A stretch of DNA of 64,000 bases from JAFDXJ01 sp038257845 (GCA_038257845.1 JBBSQL010000007.1:1-64000), one strand, 5' to 3'. Positions 28,201 to 37,078 are shown, numbered from the stretch's first letter. The notes: generated by a model from the letters alone, not told the origin. A program made the numbers and translations.

Positions 28201-28330
28201 CTGTAACGCCGGAAAGAGGACTGTTATCCTTACTGTCTGTGACAGTGCCTGAAATGCTGCTTCCATTCTGTGCCCATGACGTGATGGAGACCAGCCATAA
28301 GCAGGTAATGAGGCTAATGATTCGTTTCAT
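25280..28330 (-). CDS. SusC/RagA-family TonB-linked outer-membrane transporter
   Basis: This is an outer-membrane active transporter for large nutrients, 1016 residues. In order it has a signal peptide ending near SWAQ, a carboxypeptidase-regulatory-like domain (ISGTVTDSKDNSPLSGVTV), the TonB-contact segment LNEVIVVGYG, a plug with the SusC signature (VLKDASAAAIYGARAANGV), and a 22-strand barrel ending in ITVGLNVKF with terminal Phe. It pairs with the SusD gene 30 bp downstream. No anti-sigma/sigma or hybrid sensor gene is next to it, so regulation is not evident. No perfect -7 box was found in the 244-bp upstream gap. Confidence 0.97.
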   Translation of the reverse strand: MKRIISLITCLWLVSITSWAQNGSSISGTVTDSKDNSPLSGVTVSVKGKSILTQTDKKGVFKIQVPDGPQTLVFTFVGYSDKELPASDNMHVSLSSTEKTLNEVIVVGYGKAVKRDVTGSISKVGSQDIQNVQAPSFESALQGKAAGVVIESGSGKLGQGIKVSIRGTSSISASSQPLYVIDGLPVTTSSQSDPNNDPTNPLADINPNDIESVEILKDASAAAIYGARAANGVVLITTKKGRNNQKTTFEVNTFNSWSNPARKWKFLNAKQYVDLIELAAKSDGTYDFNNDISGYPDVNAAIADYKSFYESNILDYFSLGTDWKKGAVNTDWQSLLYNKNALTNQVDVSAYGGDDKTKFYVSGFYNKQDAIVIDNRFYRYGGRLNLEHTATDKLSFGINLAVDRSQLNRVTTDNAFSTPGQLVAQLPISPLYDPKTGALNSNTLYSNGLFDAQFNSDIQVTFRTIGNAYLNYNFLPSLAFRSEFGADILNLEEDAFQGKETIDGGGVGKANLIISQSASLNTNNYFTYTPKLGDKNKLNAVAGMSYLQNDSKNAQSFGENIPSDAIKNLSGTTQITFANSTGARYTFLSYFLRANYSFDNKYLVSASIRADASSRFGANNRYGYFPAVSAGWVLSQEKFLQKSKFINFLKLRASWGQTGNAEIGEGNFLALYGVSNYPNLPGYIPVSLANPDLQWEKTKQTDIGLDFAILNNRITGELDYYKKMTTDLLLNINVPATTGYTSYLKNLGSMENEGYEITLNSKNIDGAFKWNTNFNIGFNKNKVLDIQGQVIEGGFGLTQRAIAGQPIGVFYGQQFLGVDPQTGDALYLGTDGKSTSDYGQAALVVLGKSNPDFTGGFTNTFSYKGVDLSAFFTFVSGNKIYNAGGVYMTGGFFNGFDNQTIDELNAWTGPGDVTNTPRAGYFYGSGYQNSSRFLYDGSYIRLKNVSLGYNLPKSLVDSWHISSARLYVSGTNLWTATKYPGDPEVNTQTFGNIGGGQDFYTIPQAKTITVGLNVKF

Positions 28331-28513
28331 AAAATTGATTTTTGTCTGTGAATAATTGGCCGGAACATTTTAAAAAATTTCCCGGTCGGTTGACTCAGTG
28401 AAATAAAAAACATGCTTTTATAAAAGACAATATTTTAAAAATAAATGTTGTTTCTCTTTCTTACCGTTCATCAAAAATTTACATTTCCATTACATTTAAA
28501 AATAGCACAGAGA

Positions 28514-28550
28514 TCAAAAAAAAATCTTTCATATTGAACATGAAAGATTT
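28514..28550 (-). terminator. Terminator of the sugar dehydrogenase gene
   Basis: AAATCTTTCAT (28522-28532) pairs perfectly with ATGAAAGATTT (28540-28550), with a 7-base loop. The minus strand then has a long T-run, so it ends the gene stopping at 28575. The rest of the 28331-28574 gap holds no other recognised feature. Confidence 0.85.
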
Positions 28551-28574
28551 TTGAAATGAATTTTTTAAAAGATA

Positions 28575-30275
28575 TTATTGGGAAATAAATATTTTTTTAT
28601 CTACCGGCCTTTCTCCGGAAAAGCGCATGTAATAAATGCCTGAAGCTACATTCGGAATGGTGAGTTGAATGTTGCCCGTAATGTCTTTAAGGGATTGATA
28701 CAATATTTTCCTGCCCGAAAAATCAAATATACTTACTGCATCAAATTGATCATTCACTACAACATTTATAATATTGTTTTTGACAATTGTGGGATACACA
28801 TAAGTTTGTTCCGTAGGATGAAATACCAGCGTAATAACGGATGAATATAACTTCGTGCCATCACTATTTTCTATTACGAGCCTGTAATAAATGAGGCCTG
28901 CATCCGGTGGCATATCTTCATAACTATAGGTATTATTACCCTCGTTATTTTTAGGTGCTATTGAGGCAACTGTTGAAAAATGAATGCCATCGTTGCTATA
29001 TTCAACCTGAAAAGAATCCACATTTATTTCTGATGAGGTTTCCCAGCCAAGAGTCACAGTATTGCGGTAAGTTTTGGCAGAAAAAGAAATTAAGGATGCA
29101 TGTAAATAAGGTTCTGCTTCTACCTGATACACTTGTCCGTTAATAGACGTAACGTACAATTCCCCGTTTTCATCTTCACCAATAGAAGAAATACTTCCCG
29201 GAACGCCTTCGTCCTGTAAAGAAATATGCCAGTCACCATTATCATTGGGTCTTATCAGCCAGGCATGCGGCACAATAAAATCTGCGCAAAAATAATAGCC
29301 ATCTAATTGCGGGTATAAATTCCCGCGATACACAAAACCGCCGATAACTGATTTGCCACCATCGGGATCATCATGCCTGTATTGAAATATGGGAAATTTA
29401 TAATTAGACATGTTGCCACAGCCATCCAGGTTATAAGGTGTATCTGCTTCATAACAATGCCAACCATAATTTGATCCCCTTACATCTTCCAACTTACCGT
29501 AATCTACTTCTTCAATTGAATCCTGTCCAACATCCGCGATCCACATATCACCAGTTTCCCTGTCGAAACTCCATCTCCAGGGATTCCGGAAACCCATGGC
29601 AAAAACTTCCGGCAAATAATCAGGGTCATTTACAAATGGGTTATCATCGGGAATTGTATAATAAGGTGGCGTATCAAAATCATCCACATTAATCCGCAGA
29701 ATTTTTCCAAAAAAAGATTGTTTGTTTTGCGCATTATTATAGGAATCACCCGGACTGCCGCCATCACCGGTTGATATGTATAAATTACCGTCTTTGCCAA
29801 AATGCATATCACTTCCATTATGGTTGGTGTACCCATCGGGTTTTGGCTCGGAGAATAAAACTACTTCAGAATTTACATCCGCGGAATCAGGATCCGTACT
29901 GCTTACTTTCCATCTTGATATCGTTACATTTCCATTAAGCGTATTATAATAGGTAAAGAAATAACCGTTGTTTTTATAGTCCGGATGAAATACTAATCCA
30001 CCAAAACCCGATTCACCGCTATTCAAAACGCGACTCTCAAAATTTAAAAATGGCCTGCTTTCAAGTGCTCCATTTTTATAAATACTGATCAATCCATTTT
30101 TCCCCTGGATAAATAAACGGCCTGTGCCATCATACGCTGAAATTACACCCAGTGGCGCATCATAACCATCTATGATTAAATTAAATTTTAAAACTGGTTG
30201 TGCTACCGAAGGCAATGTAAAGTATAAAAAAAATGCAAAAAATAAACTGTTCAGTTTCAAGGAGTATTTAGTCAT
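28575..30275 (-). CDS. PQQ-dependent sugar dehydrogenase-like protein with T9SS sorting tail
   Basis: This is a predicted secreted six-bladed propeller quinoprotein that oxidises aldoses, 566 residues from the ATG at 30275. That start gives MTKYSLKLNSLFFAFFLYF and a signal peptide ending in VAQ. A longer frame to 30335 is rejected because the promoter lies inside it. The sGDH/HHIP-like core has NHNGSDMHFGKDGNLYIS, GDGGSPGDS, FGKILRINVD, GFRNPWRWSFDRETG and WIADVGQDSIEEVDY. An Ig/fibronectin-like domain (about 390-490) follows, then a type A type-IX sorting domain ending in GIYYMRFSGERPVDKKIFIS. It should therefore be exported and anchored or released at the surface. It diverges from glucokinase. 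Confidence 0.9.
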   Translation of the reverse strand: MTKYSLKLNSLFFAFFLYFTLPSVAQPVLKFNLIIDGYDAPLGVISAYDGTGRLFIQGKNGLISIYKNGALESRPFLNFESRVLNSGESGFGGLVFHPDYKNNGYFFTYYNTLNGNVTISRWKVSSTDPDSADVNSEVVLFSEPKPDGYTNHNGSDMHFGKDGNLYISTGDGGSPGDSYNNAQNKQSFFGKILRINVDDFDTPPYYTIPDDNPFVNDPDYLPEVFAMGFRNPWRWSFDRETGDMWIADVGQDSIEEVDYGKLEDVRGSNYGWHCYEADTPYNLDGCGNMSNYKFPIFQYRHDDPDGGKSVIGGFVYRGNLYPQLDGYYFCADFIVPHAWLIRPNDNGDWHISLQDEGVPGSISSIGEDENGELYVTSINGQVYQVEAEPYLHASLISFSAKTYRNTVTLGWETSSEINVDSFQVEYSNDGIHFSTVASIAPKNNEGNNTYSYEDMPPDAGLIYYRLVIENSDGTKLYSSVITLVFHPTEQTYVYPTIVKNNIINVVVNDQFDAVSIFDFSGRKILYQSLKDITGNIQLTIPNVASGIYYMRFSGERPVDKKIFISQ

Positions 30276-30323
30276 AGACAACTTTTTAAAATATAAAATT
30301 ACTGTTGTATGGATTTGCAAAAG

Positions 30324-30355
30324 CAAAATTAACAATATTTAAAAGTAAACTCAAC
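30324..30355 (-). promoter_or_regulatory. Promoter of the sugar dehydrogenase gene
   Basis: On the minus strand TAATTTTG (30324-30331) is a perfect -7 box and GTTG (30352-30355) is the -33 box, 20 bp apart. The -33 box directly abuts that of the divergent glucokinase promoter. Confidence 0.65.
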
Positions 30356-30387
30356 ATTGCTTTTAAGAAATCAATCAATTAATTTTG
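30356..30387 (+). promoter_or_regulatory. Promoter of the glucokinase gene
   Basis: ATTG (30356-30359) and a perfect TAATTTTG (30380-30387) are 20 bp apart. The expected start of transcription is only a few bases before the TTG start codon at 30399, so the mRNA may be nearly leaderless. Confidence 0.6.
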
Positions 30388-30398
30388 AATAAAAAAAA

Positions 30399-31424
30399 TT
30401 GATCCAATTTCAATTCCAGGCTAAAAAACCTACGACCCGATATGTGCTGGCTGCAGATATGGGTGGCACGAAAGTGAATATGGCTTTATATGATACCAGC
30501 GGGAAAAAACCCAAAGCACTTTTCAAGGAAAAATTTCACTCTGCTGATTACAAATCTTTCAGCAGCATATTAAAAATATTTTTAGAAAAATACCCAACTC
30601 CTGTTCCAGGCTGCATTTGCGTGGGAGTAGCAGGACCGGTAGCAGATGGCGTTGTACATTTTACGAATCTCAATTGGTTTATTTCTATAAAAGATATTAT
30701 AAAAATCACTGGTATAAAAAAAGTAGCGTTGCTCAATGACCTCGAAGCAACCGCTTATGGTTTTGCATATCTAACCCCAACAGATTTTCAAACTATTTAT
30801 TTAAATAAAAAACCAAAAGCTGGCAACATTGTATTAATTGCACCCGGTACAGGCCTGGGCATTGCCGGTTTACAGGAAAATGAAAAATTCTATTCTATTG
30901 TTCCTTCCGAAGGAGGACATAGTGAATTTGCGCCCCGCACAAATGATGATTTGCTTTTATACAATTACCTGAAATCAAAAAAAACTATCGTTAGTTGGGA
31001 ACATATCGTTTCCGGTCATGGTATAGAAAATATTTATGCTTTTTTGCGTGATGTAAAAAAAGTGAAAGAACCTGCATGGCTTTCACAAGAATTGAAAAAT
31101 GCAGACCTTGCTGCCGTCATTAGCGAATATGCACTTGATAAGAAATCTGCGATTTGTCAAAAAACTATGAAAATATTTGTAGAAAATTTTGCGCGGATTT
31201 CCTCTTCTATGGCGCTCACCTTCAAAGCAACGGGTGGCATTTATCTCTGTGGTGGTATCCCTCCAAAGATCATTCAATTACTAAATGTATATGATTTCAA
31301 AAAACATTTTCTGACCAGTGACAGAATGAATGATCTTCTAAAAGAAATTCCGATCAATGTTGTACTGAATGAAGAAACCGCGTTATTGGGCGCCGCATAT
31401 TTTGGGGCAAATGGAATAGGTTGA
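30399..31424 (+). CDS. glk: Glucokinase (ASKHA/ROK-related)
   Basis: Glucokinase phosphorylates glucose to glucose-6-phosphate with ATP. It has 341 residues. The phosphate-1 motif LAADMGGTKVNMALYD is near the start, the catalytic Asp lies in VALLNDLEATAYG, and APGTGLGIAG and EGGHSEFAPR are the sugar/phosphate loops of the E. coli-type Glk family. The C-terminal GGIYLCGGIPPKI is the adenosine motif. The start is TTG (30399), because no in-frame ATG precedes the phosphate motif. It is divergent from a sugar dehydrogenase gene, with a shared promoter region, suggesting coordinated handling of glucose. Specificity for glucose is inferred from the family. Confidence 0.87.
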   Translation: MIQFQFQAKKPTTRYVLAADMGGTKVNMALYDTSGKKPKALFKEKFHSADYKSFSSILKIFLEKYPTPVPGCICVGVAGPVADGVVHFTNLNWFISIKDIIKITGIKKVALLNDLEATAYGFAYLTPTDFQTIYLNKKPKAGNIVLIAPGTGLGIAGLQENEKFYSIVPSEGGHSEFAPRTNDDLLLYNYLKSKKTIVSWEHIVSGHGIENIYAFLRDVKKVKEPAWLSQELKNADLAAVISEYALDKKSAICQKTMKIFVENFARISSSMALTFKATGGIYLCGGIPPKIIQLLNVYDFKKHFLTSDRMNDLLKEIPINVVLNEETALLGAAYFGANGIG

Positions 31425-31460
31425 TACATTGTCACACACTTATACAACCATCTATCCATT

Positions 31461-31468
31461 TAATTTTG
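31461..31468 (+). promoter_or_regulatory. -7 promoter box of the amidohydrolase operon
   Basis: TAATTTTG is a perfect match to TAnnTTTG, 62 bp before the ATG at 31530. The -33 box is less clear. Confidence 0.45.
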
Positions 31469-31529
31469 TGATCTTATCCCGAATCCTTAGTTTTAGCCCA
31501 CTGCTTTTATACACTTATTAAATATTTTT

Positions 31530-34500
31530 ATGCTCAAATCTTTCAAACTCCTGCTGCTGTTTTGTATTTTTTCTTTTTATGCAAAAGCACAGCAATCATT
31601 TCCGGTCAATGGCGTAGTAGATATACGCAACGATTATTTTGTCTTCACCAATGCCACAATCGTGAAAGACGCAAATACGACTTTGCAAAACGCCACACTG
31701 GTAATCCGGCAGGGAAAGATAATTAATGTCGGCACAAATATCACTGCACCAAAAGATGCAGTTGTTATTGATTGTAAAGGGAAATTTATTTATCCTTCTT
31801 TCATTGATTTGTTCAGTGATTATGGCATGCCGTCCACGCAAAGAAGCCCGCGCAGCGGCAGTTTCCAAAACCTCAGCAACACAAAAGGCGCTTATGGCTG
31901 GAACCAGGCAATTCGTCCGGAAACAAATGCTGCTGATATTTTTACAGCAAATGATGACAAGGCAGAGGCTATGCGTAAAATTGGTTTTGGTGCAGTCGTT
32001 TCACACCAGCAGGATGGCATAGCAAGGGGTACCGGTGCATTGGTTGCCCTGGGAAATGGAAGAGACAATTTATTAGTGATAAAAGAAAACGCTGCGGCAT
32101 TTTATTCTTTTAGCCGGGGCTCATCCACGCAGGATTATCCAACCTCATTAATGGGCGCCATAGCATTATTGAGGCAAACTTATCTCGATGCACAATGGTA
32201 TAAAAACAGGCCGGCAACAGAAGGTACAAACCTCAGCCTGGAAGCCTGGAACAATACCCAAAACATTCCGCAAATTTTTGATGCCAATGATAAATGGAAT
32301 GATTTGCGCGCCAATAAAATCGCGAATGAATTTAATGTGCAATATATTATTAAAGGTGGCGGCAATGAATACCAACGCATAGATGATATAAAAGCATCAA
32401 AAGCTTCTTATATTTTACCCCTGAATTTTCCGCAGGCAATTGATGTGCAGGATCCGGATGATGCACGGCTGGTGGCACTAAGCGCAATGAAGAACTGGGA
32501 AATGGCGCCACTGGAGCCGGGCATTTTTGAGAAACAGGGAATCAATTTTGCACTCACTACATCAGGATTAAAAAGCGAAAGTGATTTTTTTAGCAACATT
32601 CAAAAAGCCATTGACGCAGGTTTAAGTCCCGCCAAAGCTTTGGAAGCCCTGACAAAAACACCGGCCATATTATTGGGTATTTATGATAAAATGGGCAGTT
32701 TGGATGAAGGGAAATTGGCCAATTTTATTATTACAAACGGGCCCGTATTTGAAGATAAAACGGTACTGTTTCAAAACTGGGTGGAAGGTAAAAAATATAC
32801 CTTGGAAGATAATGGCTGGAATGATCTGCGTGGAAATTATACCCTTACAATAAATGATCAAACACAAAATAAAACATACGCTGTTGAGATTGGTGGCAAG
32901 CCTGAAAAAATAAATATTAGTTTAAAACCAGGAACAGATACTTCCTCTATAAAAGGAAAAGTTTCTATCAATGGAAATATTGTAAAAATTACCTGGAGTA
33001 CAAAATCAGACACTGCAACCATCAATAGCCTGAGTGGTATTGCCGGCGAAAAAGTATGGACAGGATCCGGCTACGATACGCATGGAAACAGGCTTTCATG
33101 GAATATGCAATATGTTTCTGCATATATTCCAAAAAAAGAAACTGCAAAGAAAGAAGATAAAAAAGATGTCATTAATAAAACGGTCATGTATCCTTTTGAT
33201 GGGTATGGCTGGACAGAAAAACCCGTTCAAAAAATGTTGCTCATCAAAAATGCAACAGTATGGACAAACGAGGCTGAAGGCGTTTTAGAAAATACAGATG
33301 TATTGGTGAGCGGTGGTAAAATTCAGCAAATCGGAAAAAATCTGACAACGCCAGTAGCAGGCAAAACACCAATCGAAGTGATTGATGGTACAGGCAAATA
33401 TCTCACTGCCGGAATCATTGATGAACATTCACACATTGCTATTTCCGGCGGCGTGAATGAATGTTCGCAATCTGTTACAGCAGAAGTTCGCGTAGGTGAT
33501 GTTGTAAATCCTGAAGACATAAATATTTACCGGCAACTTGCGGGTGGCGTTACTACTTCGCATTTATTACATGGAAGTTGTAATACTATTGGTGGCCAAA
33601 CCCAACTCATTAAACTTCGATGGGGAAGTGATGCAGAAGATTTGAAATTTGCTAACTGGGATCCATTTATAAAATTTGCTTTGGGAGAAAATGTAAAACG
33701 CTCATCGAGCAATAATAACCAGCGCTTCCCTGATACCCGCATGGGCGTTGAGCAGGTATTGATGGATGCATTTACAAGAGCCAAAGATTATGAACGTATG
33801 GGCAATGATAAAAGAAGAGACCTGGAATTGGATGCCCTCGTAGAAATATTAAATCACAAGCGTTTTATTACCTGCCATTCTTATGTGCAAAGTGAAATAA
33901 ATATGCTGATGCATGTGGCGGATACATTTGGTTTTACTGTAAATACTTTTACCCATATTTTAGAAGGATATAAAGTTGCGGATTTAATGAAAGCACATGG
34001 TGCAAACGCCTCTACTTTTTCTGACTGGTGGGCTTATAAATCCGAAGTGCAGGATGCCATTGCCTACAATGCAGCCATCATGCAAAAAGTTGGCCTCAAC
34101 GTGGCGATCAACAGTGATGATGCGGAAATGGCCCGCAGGCTCAACCAGGAATCTGCAAAGACAATTAAGTATGGAAATCTTAACGAAGCAGAGGCATGGA
34201 GAATGTGTACAATCAATCCCGCCATCATGTTACATATTGCTGACCGTGTAGGAAGTATTAAAACGGGCAAAGATGCCGACCTCGTTTTATGGACCGCAGA
34301 CCCGTTGAGCATTTATGCGAAACCGGATAAAACAATTGTTGATGGCATTATATATTTTGATCTTGCGAAAGATGCGCTGATGCAACAAAAAATCGTTGCA
34401 GAAAGAAATCGTCTTATTCAAAAAATGATTGATGCGAAAAATAACGGCGCCAAAACAACACCGGCTACAGTTTCTTTCGATAATACGTATGAAGATCAAA

Positions 34501-34559
34501 ATGACGATGAACGCAGTAATAATATTTGGGGAATAAGTACAGAAGAACTTCAACCATAA
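31530..34559 (+). CDS. Exported tandem amidohydrolase-like protein, 1009 aa
   Basis: This is a secreted protein with two amidohydrolase-like halves. The signal peptide ends near KAQQ. The N-terminal half (about 30-430) keeps the flanking beta-sandwich (ATLVIRQGKIINVG) and the ending KTPAILLGIYDKMGSLDEGKLANFII, but the metal strand reads PSFIDLFSDYGM without the HxH pair. The C-terminal half (about 565-970) keeps it: H633 and H635 in IIDEHSHIA, then CHSYVQSE, FTHILEG and the Asp of NSDDAEM, followed by GSIKTGKDADLVLWTADPL. A beta-rich linker (about 440-560) joins them. It is therefore a single active domain plus an inactive-looking one. The substrate is unknown; relatives act on cyclic amides or peptides. 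It is in an operon with a second such protein. Confidence 0.85.
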   Translation: MLKSFKLLLLFCIFSFYAKAQQSFPVNGVVDIRNDYFVFTNATIVKDANTTLQNATLVIRQGKIINVGTNITAPKDAVVIDCKGKFIYPSFIDLFSDYGMPSTQRSPRSGSFQNLSNTKGAYGWNQAIRPETNAADIFTANDDKAEAMRKIGFGAVVSHQQDGIARGTGALVALGNGRDNLLVIKENAAAFYSFSRGSSTQDYPTSLMGAIALLRQTYLDAQWYKNRPATEGTNLSLEAWNNTQNIPQIFDANDKWNDLRANKIANEFNVQYIIKGGGNEYQRIDDIKASKASYILPLNFPQAIDVQDPDDARLVALSAMKNWEMAPLEPGIFEKQGINFALTTSGLKSESDFFSNIQKAIDAGLSPAKALEALTKTPAILLGIYDKMGSLDEGKLANFIITNGPVFEDKTVLFQNWVEGKKYTLEDNGWNDLRGNYTLTINDQTQNKTYAVEIGGKPEKINISLKPGTDTSSIKGKVSINGNIVKITWSTKSDTATINSLSGIAGEKVWTGSGYDTHGNRLSWNMQYVSAYIPKKETAKKEDKKDVINKTVMYPFDGYGWTEKPVQKMLLIKNATVWTNEAEGVLENTDVLVSGGKIQQIGKNLTTPVAGKTPIEVIDGTGKYLTAGIIDEHSHIAISGGVNECSQSVTAEVRVGDVVNPEDINIYRQLAGGVTTSHLLHGSCNTIGGQTQLIKLRWGSDAEDLKFANWDPFIKFALGENVKRSSSNNNQRFPDTRMGVEQVLMDAFTRAKDYERMGNDKRRDLELDALVEILNHKRFITCHSYVQSEINMLMHVADTFGFTVNTFTHILEGYKVADLMKAHGANASTFSDWWAYKSEVQDAIAYNAAIMQKVGLNVAINSDDAEMARRLNQESAKTIKYGNLNEAEAWRMCTINPAIMLHIADRVGSIKTGKDADLVLWTADPLSIYAKPDKTIVDGIIYFDLAKDALMQQKIVAERNRLIQKMIDAKNNGAKTTPATVSFDNTYEDQNDDERSNNIWGISTEELQP

Positions 34560-34596
34560 TATTTAAATCAATTCAAGCATGCTTAAAAACATTTTT

Positions 34597-35877
34597 ATGA
34601 AAAAATATATCACAACAATCGCTGCATTTTTTATTACCATCATTGCTTTCGGGCAGGCATCAATTTCACCTGCACCTCCGCAATCCGGGACAATCGCACT
34701 TATTCATGCAACCATTCATATTGGTAATGGAGAAGTCATAAATGATGGCATGGTTGTTTTCAGCAATGGAAAAATTATTGATGTGCGGCCAACTGCTCCC
34801 ATTGCAGATGTGAAAGTGATTGACTGCACAGGAAAGGAAATTTATCCGGGCCTGATTGCTGCATCTACTGACCTTGGCCTGAATGAAATCAGCGCAGTAA
34901 AATCAACACTCGATGAATATGAATTGGGTGACCTCAACCCCAATGTACGCGCGCTTGTAGCGTATAATACAGATTCAAAAATTATCAATACAGTTCGGAG
35001 TAATGGCATCTTACTCGCCAATATAATTCCTGATGGCGGCATCATTAGCGGTTCATCATCTGTGATGCAACTGGATGCCTGGAATTGGCAGGATGCTGCT
35101 TACAAAGCTGACCAGGGCATTCATTTTAATATGCCCAGTCTCGCACGATTTTCATTCCGCAACAGGGATAATGATGATGTGCTTGCCAATGCCATGAAAG
35201 ACATTGATGAAGTGCGTACATTTTTACGCGAAGCGAAAGTATATTTTAATGAACCATCGCATGTACATACCAATTTAAAATTTGAAGCAGTGAAAGGATT
35301 ATTTGATCAGTCAAAAACTTTTTATGTGCATTGTAATTTGGTAAATGAAATGATGATCGCTACAGAATTTGCACGCGAGTTTGGTTTCAAAACTGTGATC
35401 ATGGGTGGCGCTGATAGCTGGAAAATTGCAGATTACCTGAAGCAAAATAATATTGCCGTGGTACTCGGAGAAACGCATGCCCTGCCACTCATGGCGGATG
35501 ATGATGTGGATCAGCCATACAAAACACCTTATCTTCTTCAGAAAGCCGGAGTGCTATATACTATCACCGATAATGATGGAAATTCCCGTTACCGCAATTT
35601 ACCATTCAATGCCGGAACAGCCGTTGCTTATGGTCTTACCAAAGAGCAGGCGCTGCAAGCTATTACATTGAATGCAGCAAAAATTCTCGGCATTGATGAC
35701 AGAACAGGAACTCTTGAAAAAGGTAAAGATGCAAACATTGTTGTAAGTGACGGCGATATTTTGGACATGAAAAGCAGCAATGTAACCCTGGCATTTATCC
35801 AGGGCAGGCAGATCAACCTGGACAATAAACAAAAAGAATTGTACGAAAAATATGAAAAGAAATATGGCATTCAATAA
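34597..35877 (+). CDS. Exported amidohydrolase-like protein lacking metal ligands
   Basis: This is a secreted amidohydrolase-fold protein of 426 residues from the ATG at 34597, which gives the signal peptide MKKYITTIAAFFITIIAFGQ. An in-frame ATG at 34579 adds six residues. The fold markers are present: GMVVFSNGKIIDVRP, KEIYPGLIAASTDLGLN, and the ending ITLNAAKILGIDDRTGTLEKGKDANIVV. The first metal motif HxH is absent (AASTD in its place). FYVHCNLVN and MGGADSW occur near the expected later ligands. It is probably non-catalytic or uses a reduced site. It lies 37 bp after the tandem protein and could be its partner subunit. Confidence 0.82.
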   Translation: MKKYITTIAAFFITIIAFGQASISPAPPQSGTIALIHATIHIGNGEVINDGMVVFSNGKIIDVRPTAPIADVKVIDCTGKEIYPGLIAASTDLGLNEISAVKSTLDEYELGDLNPNVRALVAYNTDSKIINTVRSNGILLANIIPDGGIISGSSSVMQLDAWNWQDAAYKADQGIHFNMPSLARFSFRNRDNDDVLANAMKDIDEVRTFLREAKVYFNEPSHVHTNLKFEAVKGLFDQSKTFYVHCNLVNEMMIATEFAREFGFKTVIMGGADSWKIADYLKQNNIAVVLGETHALPLMADDDVDQPYKTPYLLQKAGVLYTITDNDGNSRYRNLPFNAGTAVAYGLTKEQALQAITLNAAKILGIDDRTGTLEKGKDANIVVSDGDILDMKSSNVTLAFIQGRQINLDNKQKELYEKYEKKYGIQ

Positions 35878-35940
35878 CTGAGTGCACGCTTTTCATTTTT
35901 AATTTTTCATTTTTATTTAGCCAGCTATAGATTCTTTATT

Positions 35941-35948
35941 TAGCTTTG
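35941..35948 (+). promoter_or_regulatory. -7 promoter box of the split metH operon
   Basis: TAGCTTTG is a perfect TAnnTTTG, followed by a leader of about 80 bases to the ATG at 36033. I saw no B12 or SAM riboswitch pattern in the leader, which looks too short for either. Confidence 0.45.
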
Positions 35949-36032
35949 TGTGCGTGTCTCTATGAAATAGAGGTCACTCTCTTGTACTTCCTGTACATAA
36001 TGGAGCTTTTATTCTTACATCAATTTATATTC

Positions 36033-37052
36033 ATGAATATTCAGCAGGAACTTGAAAAAAGAATTTTAATTTTAGATGGCGCGATGGGCACCATGATCCA
36101 GCGGCATCAATTAGATGAAGCCGGATATCGCGGTGAACGCTTTAAAGATTATTCGCATGACCTCAAAGGCAATAATGATTTGCTTTGCCTCACGCAGCCT
36201 TCCATCATCAAAAATATTCACAAAGAATATTTGAAAGCAGGTGCAGATATTATTGAAACAAATACATTTAATGCACAACGAATTTCTTTAGCAGATTACC
36301 ACATGGAAGATTTAGCTTTTGAAATAAATATTGAAGCTGCAAAAATTGCGCGCCTTGCAATTGAAGAATTTTATATTGAAAATAAAGAAGATGAAAATCT
36401 TCGAAAACGCTTTGTGGCAGGCGCTATCGGGCCCATGAATAAAACCCTGAGCCTTTCCCCGGATGTAAATGATCCCGGTTTTCGTGCGGTCACTTTTGAT
36501 GAAGTAGCAGATGCTTATTTTACGCAAATAGATGGCCTGGTAAAAGGCGGCGTAGATCTTTTATTGATCGAAACAATCTTTGATACCTTAAATGCCAAAG
36601 CCGCAATATTTGCGATCAAAAAATATTTTCGCGAAAATAAAATGGAACTGCCTATCATGATCAGCGGTACAATTACAGATGCTTCGGGAAGAACTTTAAG
36701 TGGTCAAACACTCGAAGCATTTTATGTGTCACTCATGCACGCGCGGCCATTGAGCATTGGATTAAATTGTGCGTTGGGTGCGGCTGAAATGCGCAGCCAC
36801 ATTGAAGAATTATCACATATTGCTTCGTGTTATGTTTCTGCATATCCAAATGCCGGCCTGCCAAATGCGATGGGCGAATATGATGAACAACCTTCTGAAA
36901 CTGCTGCCTTCATTGAAACCTGGGCCAAAGAAGGCTGGGTAAATATTGTGGGTGGTTGTTGTGGTACTACGCCGGAACACATTAAAGAAATTGCTGACCG
37001 CGTTAAAAATATTGCAACCAGGAAATTGCCTGTTGTTGAAATGATTTATTAA
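36033..37052 (+). CDS. metH: Methionine synthase, homocysteine-binding subunit (split MetH)
   Basis: This is the amino-terminal module of cobalamin-dependent methionine synthase, which binds homocysteine through zinc. It has 339 residues from the ATG at 36033, matching the E. coli MetH start (ILDGAMGTMIQRHQL). A longer frame begins at a TTG at 35946 but adds residues unlike the family and overlaps the promoter. The zinc cysteines are in GLNCALGAAEM and GGCCGTTPEH. ETNTFNAQ is the conserved loop. The rest of the enzyme is the next gene, 26 bp downstream in another frame. Together the two equal a full-length MetH. Confidence 0.93.
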   Translation: MNIQQELEKRILILDGAMGTMIQRHQLDEAGYRGERFKDYSHDLKGNNDLLCLTQPSIIKNIHKEYLKAGADIIETNTFNAQRISLADYHMEDLAFEINIEAAKIARLAIEEFYIENKEDENLRKRFVAGAIGPMNKTLSLSPDVNDPGFRAVTFDEVADAYFTQIDGLVKGGVDLLLIETIFDTLNAKAAIFAIKKYFRENKMELPIMISGTITDASGRTLSGQTLEAFYVSLMHARPLSIGLNCALGAAEMRSHIEELSHIASCYVSAYPNAGLPNAMGEYDEQPSETAAFIETWAKEGWVNIVGGCCGTTPEHIKEIADRVKNIATRKLPVVEMIY

Positions 37053-37078
37053 TATTTTTTCAATTTTACTTTGCATAC

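Noticed and set aside
23825..31424. A polysaccharide-utilisation locus around susCD
   Set aside because: No glycoside hydrolase, sulfatase or regulator is adjacent; a terminator and separate promoters divide susCD from the sugar dehydrogenase and glucokinase.
35878..36032. Cobalamin or SAM riboswitch before metH
   Set aside because: The spacer is 155 bp with a promoter at 35941, leaving about 80 bases of leader; no B12 box or kink-turn pattern was seen.
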